64,000 nucleotides of DNA from positions 372,001 through 436,000 of the forward strand of contig NZ_CP044127.1 of NCBI RefSeq assembly GCF_016864575.1, read 5' to 3'. Under the pieces are notes generated by a model, which was not told the origin of the DNA, did not search any database, and saw nothing but the letters and a program-made list of their open reading frames with translations. This DNA comes from Rhizobium sp. BG4 (lineage in GTDB: Bacteria; Pseudomonadota; Alphaproteobacteria; Rhizobiales; Rhizobiaceae). The translations under genes and the position numbers were made by a program. Of this stretch, positions 26,736 to 34,375 are shown in pieces (the first letter of the stretch is position 1; every line of letters starts with the position of its first letter).

Positions 26736-27752
26736 ATGAATGGCCTAGGCGGTTTGAACAAATCGGAGCACGGTGTCGGCATCGGCCTCGTCCAGCTGCA
26801 ATTGCCGGTCACCGTCACCAGGGCGGACCTTGCGCGCCAGACGCAGGTGATCGTCTATCTCGTCGGCAAGGCGAGACGCAATCAGCCGGGCATGGATCTC
26901 GTGGTCTTCCCCGAATATGCCCTGCACGGCCTGTCGATGGACATCAATCCGGATATCATGTGCAGCCTCGACGGTCCTGAAGTCGCCGCCTTCAAGCAGG
27001 CCTGCCGCGACAACGCCATCTGGGGCTGCTTCTCGATCATGGAGCTGAACCCCGGCGGCATGCCCTACAATTCCGGCATCGTCATCGACGATCAGGGCGA
27101 GCTCAAGCTCTACTATCGCAAGATGCATCCCTGGGTCCCGATCGAGCCATGGGAGCCCGGCGATCTTGGCATTCCCGTGATCGACGGCCCGAAGGGCGCG
27201 AAGCTTGCGCTGATCATCTGCCACGACGGCATGTTCCCGGAAATGGCCCGCGAATGCGCCTACAAGGGCGCCGAGATCATGATCCGCACGGCGGGCTATA
27301 CCGCGCCGATCCGCGACAGCTGGAAGTTCACCAACCAGTCCAACGCCTTCTGCAATCTCATGGTCACCGCCAGTGTCTGCATGTGCGGCTCCGACGGCAC
27401 CTTCGATTCCATGGGCGAAGGCATGATCTGCAATTTCGACGGCACGATCATCGCTCACGGCACATCCGGCCGCGTCAACGAGATCATCACCGCCGAGGTC
27501 CGTCCCGATCTCGTCCGAGAGGCACGTCTCGGCTGGGGTGTCGAAAACAACATCTACCAGTTCGGCCATCGCGGTTATGTCGCGGTATCGGGTGGCGCCG
27601 GTGACGCGCCCTACAGCTACATGCACGACCTGATCGCCGGCCGCTACCGCTTGCCCTGGGAAGACCAGATCAAGGTCACCGACGGCACCTCCTGCGGCTT
27701 CGACACGCCGGCACGCCGCTACGGCGAAACCCTCAAACCCGCTGCCGAATAG
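26736..27752 (+). CDS. amiF: Formamidase / aliphatic amidase, nitrilase superfamily
   Basis: A 338-residue cytoplasmic amidase with the nitrilase Glu-Lys-Cys triad: E60 in VFPEYAL, Lys near 129 in YYRKMHPW and Cys near 162 in IICHDGMFPE. Length and sequence around the Cys match AmiF formamidases (formamide to formate and ammonia) better than AmiE, although short-chain amidase activity cannot be excluded. ATG 26736 has AAAGGAG upstream. Within the operon it adds an ammonia-releasing step from a one-carbon or short amide, perhaps a by-product or parallel substrate of the imported compound. Confidence 0.85.
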   Translation: MNGLGGLNKSEHGVGIGLVQLQLPVTVTRADLARQTQVIVYLVGKARRNQPGMDLVVFPEYALHGLSMDINPDIMCSLDGPEVAAFKQACRDNAIWGCFSIMELNPGGMPYNSGIVIDDQGELKLYYRKMHPWVPIEPWEPGDLGIPVIDGPKGAKLALIICHDGMFPEMARECAYKGAEIMIRTAGYTAPIRDSWKFTNQSNAFCNLMVTASVCMCGSDGTFDSMGEGMICNFDGTIIAHGTSGRVNEIITAEVRPDLVREARLGWGVENNIYQFGHRGYVAVSGGAGDAPYSYMHDLIAGRYRLPWEDQIKVTDGTSCGFDTPARRYGETLKPAAE

Positions 27753-27761
27753 GACAAGACG

Positions 27762-28463
27762 ATGGACACTCTGGTCGAGACCAAGATGCATTACATCACC
27801 GCCGACCCCTATCCCTGGCCGTATAATGGCGCGCTGCGACCCGACAATACCGCTCTCATCATCATCGACATGCAGACCGATTTCTGCGGCAAGGGCGGCT
27901 ATGTCGATCACATGGGCTACGACCTGTCGCTGGTCCAGGCACCGATCGAGCCGATCAAGGCGGTGCTTACAGCCATGCGTGCCAAGGGCTATCACATCAT
28001 CCATACCCGCGAGGGCCACCGGCCCGATCTCGCCGACCTGCCGGCCAACAAGCGCTGGCGTTCGCAACGCATCGGCGCCGGCATCGGCGATCCCGGCCCC
28101 TGCGGCCGCATTCTCACCCGTGGCGAACCAGGCTGGGACATCATCCCCGAACTGTACCCGGTCGCCGGCGAGACGATCATCGACAAGCCCGGCAAGGGTT
28201 CCTTCTGCGCCACCGACCTGGAGCTGATCCTCAACCAGAAGCGTATCGAAAACATCATCCTGACCGGCATCACCACTGATGTCTGCGTCTCGACCACCAT
28301 GCGCGAAGCCAACGACCGCGGCTTCGAATGCCTGCTGCTCGAAGACTGCTGCGGCGCCACCGATTACGGCAATCATCTCGCCGCCATCAAGATGGTGAAG
28401 ATGCAGGGCGGCGTGTTCGGCTCGGTCTCCAATTCGAACACTCTGATCGAGGCGCTGCCCTGA
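27762..28463 (+). CDS. biuH: Biuret amidohydrolase (isochorismatase-like cysteine hydrolase)
   Basis: A 233-residue enzyme converting biuret to allophanate plus ammonia. The triad D36 (IIIDMQTDF), K142 (DKPGKG) and C175 (TDVCVSTTM) falls at the same residue numbers as in the characterised R. leguminosarum BiuH, and long stretches (e.g. NKRWRSQRIGAGIGDPGPCG) look the same as I recall that protein. It starts nine bases after the formamidase gene and its stop overlaps the AtzD-family start, giving an ordered cyanurate pathway. It is cytoplasmic and probably tetrameric by family. Confidence 0.92.
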   Translation: MDTLVETKMHYITADPYPWPYNGALRPDNTALIIIDMQTDFCGKGGYVDHMGYDLSLVQAPIEPIKAVLTAMRAKGYHIIHTREGHRPDLADLPANKRWRSQRIGAGIGDPGPCGRILTRGEPGWDIIPELYPVAGETIIDKPGKGSFCATDLELILNQKRIENIILTGITTDVCVSTTMREANDRGFECLLLEDCCGATDYGNHLAAIKMVKMQGGVFGSVSNSNTLIEALP

Positions 28464-29518
28464 TGTCCTCAATGCGTGCCCATGTCTATCGCGTTGCGGC
28501 AGCCGGCCCCGACGACGTCTCCGGCGTCGAGGCGCTGTTTGCCGCCGGGCTGAGGCCGGAAAGCGTCGTTGCCATCCTCGGCAAGACGGAAGGCAATGGC
28601 TGCGTCAACGACTTCACCCGCGGCTTTGCCAGCCGCAGCTTCGAAGCGCTGTTCGCGAGGCATGGCGTCACCGGCGTCTGCCTCGTCATGTCCGGCGGCA
28701 CGGAGGGCGCGCTGTCGCCGCACTGGACGGTCTTTTCCCGCGAAAAGAGCGAGGCGCCGGCGGGCCGCGCGTTGGCGATCGGCACCGCACGTACGCCGGT
28801 CCTTCCCTTCCACCATCTCGGGCGCCGCCAGCAGATCCTGATGGTCGCCAACGGTGTGAAGGCGGCGATGCGCGATGCCGGCATCGATGACCCGAGGGAC
28901 GTGCATTTCGTCCAGATCAAATGCCCGCTTCTGACGCTGGCCCGCGTTGGCGTCGCCGAGAACGAAGGCGAGGCGGTCGCGACCCGCGACACGCTGAAAT
29001 CGATGGGCCTGTCGCGCGGTGCCTCCGCCCTCGGTGCCGCCGTCGCCCTCGGCGAGGCCGACCCAGGTTCGATTGCCGACGCCGACATCTGCACGCGCTA
29101 CGCCATCTTCTCTCGCCGCGCATCCACCTCCGGCGGCGTCGAATTGCTTGACCATGAAATCGTCGTGCTCGGCATGGGCAACGGCTGGTCCGGTCCCTTC
29201 GCGATCGACCATGCCGTGATGGAGAATGCGATCGACACATCCTCCGTGCTAAAGGCACGCGATCGTCTGCCCGCCAGTGCCCGTCTCACCGCGGTGCTCG
29301 CCAAGGCTGAGCCCGACCCGTCGGGAAAGGTCGGTGGTCTGCGCCACACCATGCTCGACGATTCCGACATATCAGGCACACGCCATGCCCGCGCCTTCGT
29401 CGGCGGCGTGCTCGCCGGCGTCTTCGGCATGACCGATCTCTATGTCTCCGGCGGGGCCGAACACCAGGGTCCCTCCGGCGGCGGTCCCGTCGCCATCATC
29501 GTTGAAAAGGAGAGTTGA
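28463..29518 (+). CDS. atzD: Ring-opening amidohydrolase, cyanuric acid hydrolase/barbiturase family
   Basis: A 351-residue protein of the AtzD/barbiturase family, built of three like-folded units each contributing a Ser. The three motifs are visible: SGGTEG (Ser77), STSGGV (Ser223) and SGGAEHQG (Ser329). It opens the s-triazine ring of cyanurate (to carboxybiuret, which decarboxylates to biuret) or the pyrimidine ring of barbiturate; placement beside biuret hydrolase and allophanate hydrolase favours cyanurate. ATG 28463 overlaps the biuH stop. The gene symbol is by family; activity on cyanurate is inferred. Confidence 0.9.
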   Translation: MSSMRAHVYRVAAAGPDDVSGVEALFAAGLRPESVVAILGKTEGNGCVNDFTRGFASRSFEALFARHGVTGVCLVMSGGTEGALSPHWTVFSREKSEAPAGRALAIGTARTPVLPFHHLGRRQQILMVANGVKAAMRDAGIDDPRDVHFVQIKCPLLTLARVGVAENEGEAVATRDTLKSMGLSRGASALGAAVALGEADPGSIADADICTRYAIFSRRASTSGGVELLDHEIVVLGMGNGWSGPFAIDHAVMENAIDTSSVLKARDRLPASARLTAVLAKAEPDPSGKVGGLRHTMLDDSDISGTRHARAFVGGVLAGVFGMTDLYVSGGAEHQGPSGGGPVAIIVEKES

Positions 29519-29519
29519 A

Positions 29520-31070
29520 GTGAGCATCGTTCGCGACACGCCCCTTCCCCAGGCCGGCAAGGCCATCGGTATCGATACCCTCGGCATGACCATGCGCTTC
29601 GGGTCGTTCACCGCACTGGACAACGTCTCGATCAGCATTCCTGCCGGCAGCTTTCACGCGCTGCTCGGAGAAAACGGCGCCGGCAAATCGACCCTCGTCA
29701 AATGCATCATGGGCTTCTACCATGCCACATCGGGCTCGCTATCGGTCGGCGGCCGCGAGGCTGCGATCGCCTCGCCCCGGGATGCGGCTGCCTATGGCCT
29801 CGGCATGGTCTACCAGCACTTCACACTGGTGCCGTCGCTAACCGGCGCCGAAAACCTGGTGATCAGCGGAGCCGAAGTGCCCGCAGTCATCAACTGGGCC
29901 AAGGAACGCCGTGATCTTGCGGCCTTCATGGAACGCATGCCGTTCAAGATCCCGCTCGAACGCCCTGTCAGCGAGCTGGCGGCCGGCGAAAAGCAGAAGC
30001 TTGAGATCGTCAAGCAGCTCTATCTCGGCCGCTCCTTCATCGTGCTTGACGAACCGACATCGGTGCTGACCCCGGCCGAAGCCGACGAGATGCTGGGGCT
30101 CGTGCGCGCTATGACAGAGCGCGGCGAGCTGACCGTACTGATGATCAGCCACAAGTTCCACGAGGTGACCAAGTTTGCCGATGCCGTCTCGATCCTGCGC
30201 CGCGGCAAGCTGGTCGGCAGCGGCAAGATCGGCGAGCTCTCGATATCCGATATGGCGGCGATGATGATCGGCGACGTCAAGCTTGCCGAGCTCGACGCCC
30301 GCACACCGGTTTCCGATAGCGCGCCGATGGTGCTTGCCGTCGAGGCCGCCAAGGCACCGGATCGCTCCGGCCTCAAGACCATCGAGATCGACAGGCTCAC
30401 CGTCCGCTCGGGCGAAATCCTCGGGATCGCCGGCATATCCGGCAACGGCCAGAAGGAACTGACAGAAATTCTCGCAGGGCAGCGCCCGCTGGAAGCAGGC
30501 AGCGTCTCCGTCAAGGGCAGCCGCTACGGCGCCACCCGGCCGGAAACGCGCCAGCACAACGTCCGCTTCATCCCCGAAGAGCCGCTGCAGAACGCCTGCG
30601 CCCCGAAGATGACCGTCAGCGAGAACCTTGCCTTCCGCACCTTCGATCTCAAGGACGGCGGCGGCGATGCTATCTGGCTGAGCAAGGGACAGATGAAGAA
30701 GCGCGCCGCCGATCTGATTGCCGATTTCAAGGTGAAGACCGCCTCGTCCGCCTCGCCGATCGCGGCTCTGTCGGGCGGCAACGTGCAGCGTGCGGTGCTT
30801 GCCCGCGAGCTGACCGGCGATGTCGATCTCCTGATCGTCTCCAATCCCTGTTTCGGCCTCGACTTTTCTGCTGTCGCCGATATCCGAGCCCGCATCATGA
30901 AGGCGCGCAACGCCGGAACGGCGGTGCTGCTGCTGTCGGAAGATCTGGACGAGCTCCTGGAAATGTCCGATCGCATTATGGTCATCTCGGAAGGCAAGCT
31001 GGTTTACGAAACGCCAGCCCGCGGTGCCGACATCGGCGTGATCGGCGCCCATATGGCAGGACATCACTGA
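29520..31070 (+). CDS. ABC transporter ATP-binding protein, tandem-domain BMP/nucleoside type
   Basis: A 516-residue protein with two ATPase domains. Domain 1 has Walker A GENGAGKST near residue 55 and Walker B FIVLDEPTS; its signature reads LAAGEKQ. Domain 2 has the relaxed P-loop GISGNGQKE and signature LSGGNVQ, as in sugar/nucleoside importers where one site is degenerate. It powers the transporter formed by the receptor and two permeases upstream. Start chosen at GTG 29520 with AGGAG upstream. The stop overlaps the next ATG. Its position downstream of the catabolic genes shows that transport and catabolism are one unit. Confidence 0.9.
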   Translation: MSIVRDTPLPQAGKAIGIDTLGMTMRFGSFTALDNVSISIPAGSFHALLGENGAGKSTLVKCIMGFYHATSGSLSVGGREAAIASPRDAAAYGLGMVYQHFTLVPSLTGAENLVISGAEVPAVINWAKERRDLAAFMERMPFKIPLERPVSELAAGEKQKLEIVKQLYLGRSFIVLDEPTSVLTPAEADEMLGLVRAMTERGELTVLMISHKFHEVTKFADAVSILRRGKLVGSGKIGELSISDMAAMMIGDVKLAELDARTPVSDSAPMVLAVEAAKAPDRSGLKTIEIDRLTVRSGEILGIAGISGNGQKELTEILAGQRPLEAGSVSVKGSRYGATRPETRQHNVRFIPEEPLQNACAPKMTVSENLAFRTFDLKDGGGDAIWLSKGQMKKRAADLIADFKVKTASSASPIAALSGGNVQRAVLARELTGDVDLLIVSNPCFGLDFSAVADIRARIMKARNAGTAVLLLSEDLDELLEMSDRIMVISEGKLVYETPARGADIGVIGAHMAGHH

Positions 31071-31738
31071 TGGTCGGCATTGCGGCAGAACCATTTGCCT
31101 TCCCGGCAAGACCGGGCGAACTGGCCCTCGTCGTCATCGACATGCAGCGTGATTTCGCCGAGCCCGGCGGCTTCGGCGCCAGCCTCGGCAACGATGTCAG
31201 CCGGATCAGCAGGATCATTCCCGACGTCAAGCGCCTGATCGAAGGCTTCCGCCAGGCGGGACTGCCGGTCATTCACACGATGGAATGCCACAAGCCCGAT
31301 CTTTCCGATCTGCCGCCGGCAAAGCGCGATCGCGGCAGCCCGTCGCTGAGGATCGGCGATGCCGGTCCGATGGGCCGCATCCTGATCGCAGGCGAGCCGG
31401 GAACAGCAATTCTCCCTGAGCTTGCACCCGTCGATGGCGAGATCGTTATCGAGAAGCCCGGCAAGGGCGCATTCTATGCAACGCCGCTCGGCGACATCCT
31501 GAAAGAGGAAGGCATCAGCCAGCTGGTCTTTGCCGGCGTCACCACCGAGGTCTGTGTGCAGACGACGATGCGCGAAGCCAATGACCGCGGCTACGAGTGC
31601 CTGCTCGCCGAGGAGGCGACCGAAAGCTATTTCCCCGAATTCAAAAAGGCGGCAATCGACATGATCCGCGCCCAGGGCGCGATCGTCGGCTGGACCGCCC
31701 ATGTGGACGATATTCTGAAAGGGATCGCCGATGCCTGA
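31070..31738 (+). CDS. Second isochorismatase-like cysteine hydrolase
   Basis: A 222-residue hydrolase homologous to the BiuH gene in the same operon. The triad D24 (VVIDMQRDF), K129 (EKPGKG) and C162 (TEVCVQTTM) is intact. Key loops differ from BiuH: PAKRDRGSPSLRIGDAGPMG replaces the biuret-loop sequence, so the substrate is probably different, for example a ureidoacrylate-, triuret- or N-carbamoyl-type amide. It is translationally coupled to the ATPase gene and overlaps the cupin gene by eight bases. Confidence 0.85.
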   Translation: MVGIAAEPFAFPARPGELALVVIDMQRDFAEPGGFGASLGNDVSRISRIIPDVKRLIEGFRQAGLPVIHTMECHKPDLSDLPPAKRDRGSPSLRIGDAGPMGRILIAGEPGTAILPELAPVDGEIVIEKPGKGAFYATPLGDILKEEGISQLVFAGVTTEVCVQTTMREANDRGYECLLAEEATESYFPEFKKAAIDMIRAQGAIVGWTAHVDDILKGIADA

Positions 31739-32084
31739 AACGACGCGCGAGATGCTGACGCTGGGCGGCTGGAATAAACTGGCCTTCGAGCCATTCCGTG
31801 ACGGGGTGGAGATACACTGGATCCGCAGGTTCGAGGCGGACCAGCCGGGGATAGCGCTCTTGAAATACGAGGCAGGAGCAGCCGTCCCCCGGCACCGGCA
31901 TGAGGGTCTGGAGACGATCTTCGTTCTTGACGGCACGCAATCCGACGAGGCGGGCGACTACGGCCGCGGCAGCTATGTCGTCAATGCCGAAGGCACCGAG
32001 CATTCCGTGTGGAGCGATACCGGATGCGTGGTCCTGATCCAGTGGGACAGGCCGGTGAGGATTTTGGAAGAGGAAATGGCATGA
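31731..32084 (+). CDS. Cupin-domain protein (ChrR-like)
   Basis: A 117-residue single cupin. Motif 1 (PRHRHEGLETIFVLDG, near residue 50) supplies two His and a Glu, and the later EGTEHSVW supplies a third His, so metal binding is likely. The fold resembles the C-terminal cupin of ChrR anti-sigma factors, which also occurs free-standing. It could be an isomerase or a small-molecule-binding accessory. It overlaps both neighbours (8 and 4 bases), so it is tightly coupled to the pathway. Confidence 0.8.
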   Translation: MPETTREMLTLGGWNKLAFEPFRDGVEIHWIRRFEADQPGIALLKYEAGAAVPRHRHEGLETIFVLDGTQSDEAGDYGRGSYVVNAEGTEHSVWSDTGCVVLIQWDRPVRILEEEMA

Positions 32085-33877
32085 GGACGGTACCAGCCTT
32101 CGATATCAGTTCACTGCACGCCTTCTACGCCGACGGCGGAAAGGCTGAGGATGTGATCGAGGCGGTCTTCGCCCGCATCGCGGCGGTAAACGATCCGGGC
32201 ATCTTCATCTCAATTGCCAGCAAGGCGGATCTGCTCGCCCAAGCAGCGGCACTCGGCACATTCGACCCGTCGGCAAAGCCGCTCTGGGGCATCCCCTTCG
32301 CCGTCAAGGATAATATCGACGTCACCGGCATGCCGACCACCGCCGCCTGCCCCGACTATGCCTATACGCCCGAAAAGGATGCGACCGTCGTTGCCCGGCT
32401 GAAGGCGGCCGGTGCCATCGTCGTCGGCAAGACCAATCTTGATCAGTTCGCCACTGGCCTCGTCGGCGTCCGCTCGCCCTATCCGATACCGCGCAACGCC
32501 ATCGATCCCAAGCTTGTGCCAGGGGGCTCGTCTTCCGGATCGGCGGTCGCCACCGCCCAGGGCATCGTCAGCTTCGCGCTCGGCACCGATACAGCCGGCT
32601 CCGGCCGCATTCCCGCCGGCCTCAACAACATCGTCGGCTTGAAGCCGAGCCTCGGCGCGCTTTCGACATCGGGCGTCACTCCCGCCTGCCGCACGCTCGA
32701 CTGCGTCTCGGTCTTCGCGCTGACGGTCGACGATGCATGGTGCGTGTTCTCGGCTGCGGCCGCGCCAGATGAAACCGACGCCTATTCGAGAGATTACGGC
32801 CCGCTTGCGCTAGAGGCGCTGCCGCCGGTTCTGAGAATCGGCGTGCCGGCGCGTGCCGATCTGCGGTTCTTTGGCGACGAGGCGATGGCTGAAGCTTTTG
32901 ACAAGAGCCTCGATGACCTCGCCGGGATGGGCTACGCGATCACCGAACTGCCCTTCCACGATTTCTATAAGGTCGCCGATTTGCTCTACGAGGGGGCCTG
33001 GGTCGCCGAGCGCTATGCCGCCGTCAAGGAATTCTTTGATGCGAAGGAAGCGAGCCTCCATCCGGTGACCCGCAAGATTTATGGCGGCGCCAGGACGCTC
33101 TCCGCCTCGGACGCCTTCCGCGGCCTCTACGCGCTTCAGGCCTATAAAAAGCAGCTCGCGCCTGTCATCGCCTCGGTCGATCTGCTCTGCGTGCCGACGG
33201 CACCGCGGCACTTCACTGTCGCCGAGCTGGAAGCCGAACCGATCCGCGAGAACTCGCGGCTGGGCACCTACACGAATTTCGTCAATCTGCTCGGTCTCTG
33301 CGGCATCGCCGTACCCTGTGGCCGGCGCCGCGACGGCCTGCCATCGAGCGTGACGCTGCTTGCGCCAGCTGGCCAGGACGGCATCGCTGGCGCCGTGGCG
33401 CGGAGGCTTCACCAGGCGAGCGGCCTAACGCTGGGTGCTACCGGCTGGACGCTTCCAAAGACCGCTGCTGTGGCGCCACCCGCGCGTGGCCAAATTGAAA
33501 TTGCGGTGGTCGGAGCTCATCTGAGCGGCATGCCTCTCAATGCCCAACTCACATCCAGGGACGCGCGTTTTGTGCGCACCGCAAAGACATCCGATGCGTA
33601 CCGATTGTTCGAATTGACATCTCAGAAGCCTTCGAAGCCCGGCCTGCTTCGCATCCGTGATGGAGAAGGCGGCGAAATCGACGTGGAGGTTTGGCGTTTG
33701 TCTGCTGAGGCGTTCGGAAGTTTCGTCGCCGAGATACCATCCCCCTTAGGGATCGGGACGATCGCCTTGGCCGATGGGTCCAGTGTTAAGGGCTTCCTCG
33801 TTGAAGCATCTGCAGTGAGCAACAGTGCCGACATTACGGCATTTGGAGGCTGGCGCGCGTTCCTGACGGGCAAATAG
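32081..33877 (+). CDS. atzF: Allophanate hydrolase (AtzF type)
   Basis: About 598 residues: an amidase-signature domain (Lys76 in FAVKDNID, then GGSSSGSAVA and DTAGSGRIPAG carrying the Ser-cisSer-Lys triad) plus the C-terminal allophanate-hydrolase domain from about residue 465 (IAVVGAHLSGMPLN through FGGWRAFL). It converts allophanate to ammonia and CO2, finishing the route from biuret. Length matches AtzF rather than the urea-amidolyase fusion; no urea carboxylase gene is present. The start overlaps the cupin stop (ATGA). It is the last gene of the operon; its stop lies in a hairpin loop. Confidence 0.92.
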   Translation: MRTVPAFDISSLHAFYADGGKAEDVIEAVFARIAAVNDPGIFISIASKADLLAQAAALGTFDPSAKPLWGIPFAVKDNIDVTGMPTTAACPDYAYTPEKDATVVARLKAAGAIVVGKTNLDQFATGLVGVRSPYPIPRNAIDPKLVPGGSSSGSAVATAQGIVSFALGTDTAGSGRIPAGLNNIVGLKPSLGALSTSGVTPACRTLDCVSVFALTVDDAWCVFSAAAAPDETDAYSRDYGPLALEALPPVLRIGVPARADLRFFGDEAMAEAFDKSLDDLAGMGYAITELPFHDFYKVADLLYEGAWVAERYAAVKEFFDAKEASLHPVTRKIYGGARTLSASDAFRGLYALQAYKKQLAPVIASVDLLCVPTAPRHFTVAELEAEPIRENSRLGTYTNFVNLLGLCGIAVPCGRRRDGLPSSVTLLAPAGQDGIAGAVARRLHQASGLTLGATGWTLPKTAAVAPPARGQIEIAVVGAHLSGMPLNAQLTSRDARFVRTAKTSDAYRLFELTSQKPSKPGLLRIRDGEGGEIDVEVWRLSAEAFGSFVAEIPSPLGIGTIALADGSSVKGFLVEASAVSNSADITAFGGWRAFLTGK

Positions 33878-33886
33878 TTGCCCGTC
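33865..33886 (+). terminator. Hairpin spanning the atzF stop codon
   Basis: A 9-bp perfect stem GACGGGCAA / TTGCCCGTC with loop ATAG; the loop holds the TAG stop. No T run follows, so it is more likely an mRNA-end stabiliser or weak terminator than a classical one. Confidence 0.5.
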
Positions 33887-33999
33887 ATCCTGCCATTGCC
33901 ATGCACGCCGCGTCGGTCGATGCGGTCAATGTCGCTGAGTGCTGATGAAGCAAGAGATGTTCGCAGAACCGTCGATGGCACATGAGTTGACGCACGGCT

Positions 34000-34191
34000 G
34001 ACCCATGCGATGAAGCGTTTTTGTTTTTCAGCGCTGTTCACAGCGGCAAAATCATGTTGTCGTTCATTAACGCTGCATTAACCAAACCGCCTCAGTCTCA
34101 GCTTGTCAGTTCCTCTCTGGCATCGACTGCTTTGCGGGGGCGTGGAGCAGTTTTAATTGGAGATCACGCGGGCGAGCGTGATCTCCTTTTT
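34000..34191 (+). ncRNA. Candidate small RNA ending in a strong terminator
   Basis: No protein is supported between atzF and the GH15 gene, yet a textbook terminator sits at 34159-34191, 280 bases beyond the atzF stop and convergent with GH15. An RNA of 100-190 nucleotides ending there is a simple explanation; otherwise it is the distal terminator of the operon. The 5' boundary given here is arbitrary; promoter elements are not obvious. Confidence 0.3.
34159..34191 (+). terminator. Rho-independent terminator
   Basis: An 11-bp perfect stem (GGAGATCACGC / GCGTGATCTCC, loop GGGCGA at 34170-34175) followed by TTTTT. It is on the plus strand only, since the other side (TTTTAATT) would not give a U tract directly at the stem on the minus strand. 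Confidence 0.88.
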
Positions 34192-34375
34192 CCCTTGCAC
34201 CGGTCGCTCGCAAGGGACGGCCGCGCAGAGCGGTCAGCAGTCTCCAAGACAGGGTGGCGTGCTCACGGATCAAGCCGGATCCTCCGGCCAGTCGGCCCGG
34301 CACTGCTATTGAACGTGCGCTCGACAGATGGCTATTGATTTCTGCTCGCACGCCGGGATCCGCAACCGCCATTGC

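Noticed and set aside
26745..28472. 575-codon minus frame opposite formamidase and biuH
   Set aside because: Antisense shadow; both plus-strand genes have complete catalytic motifs and overlapping operon spacing.
29838..31109. 423-codon minus frame opposite the ABC ATPase
   Set aside because: Antisense shadow of a gene with two clear ATPase domains.
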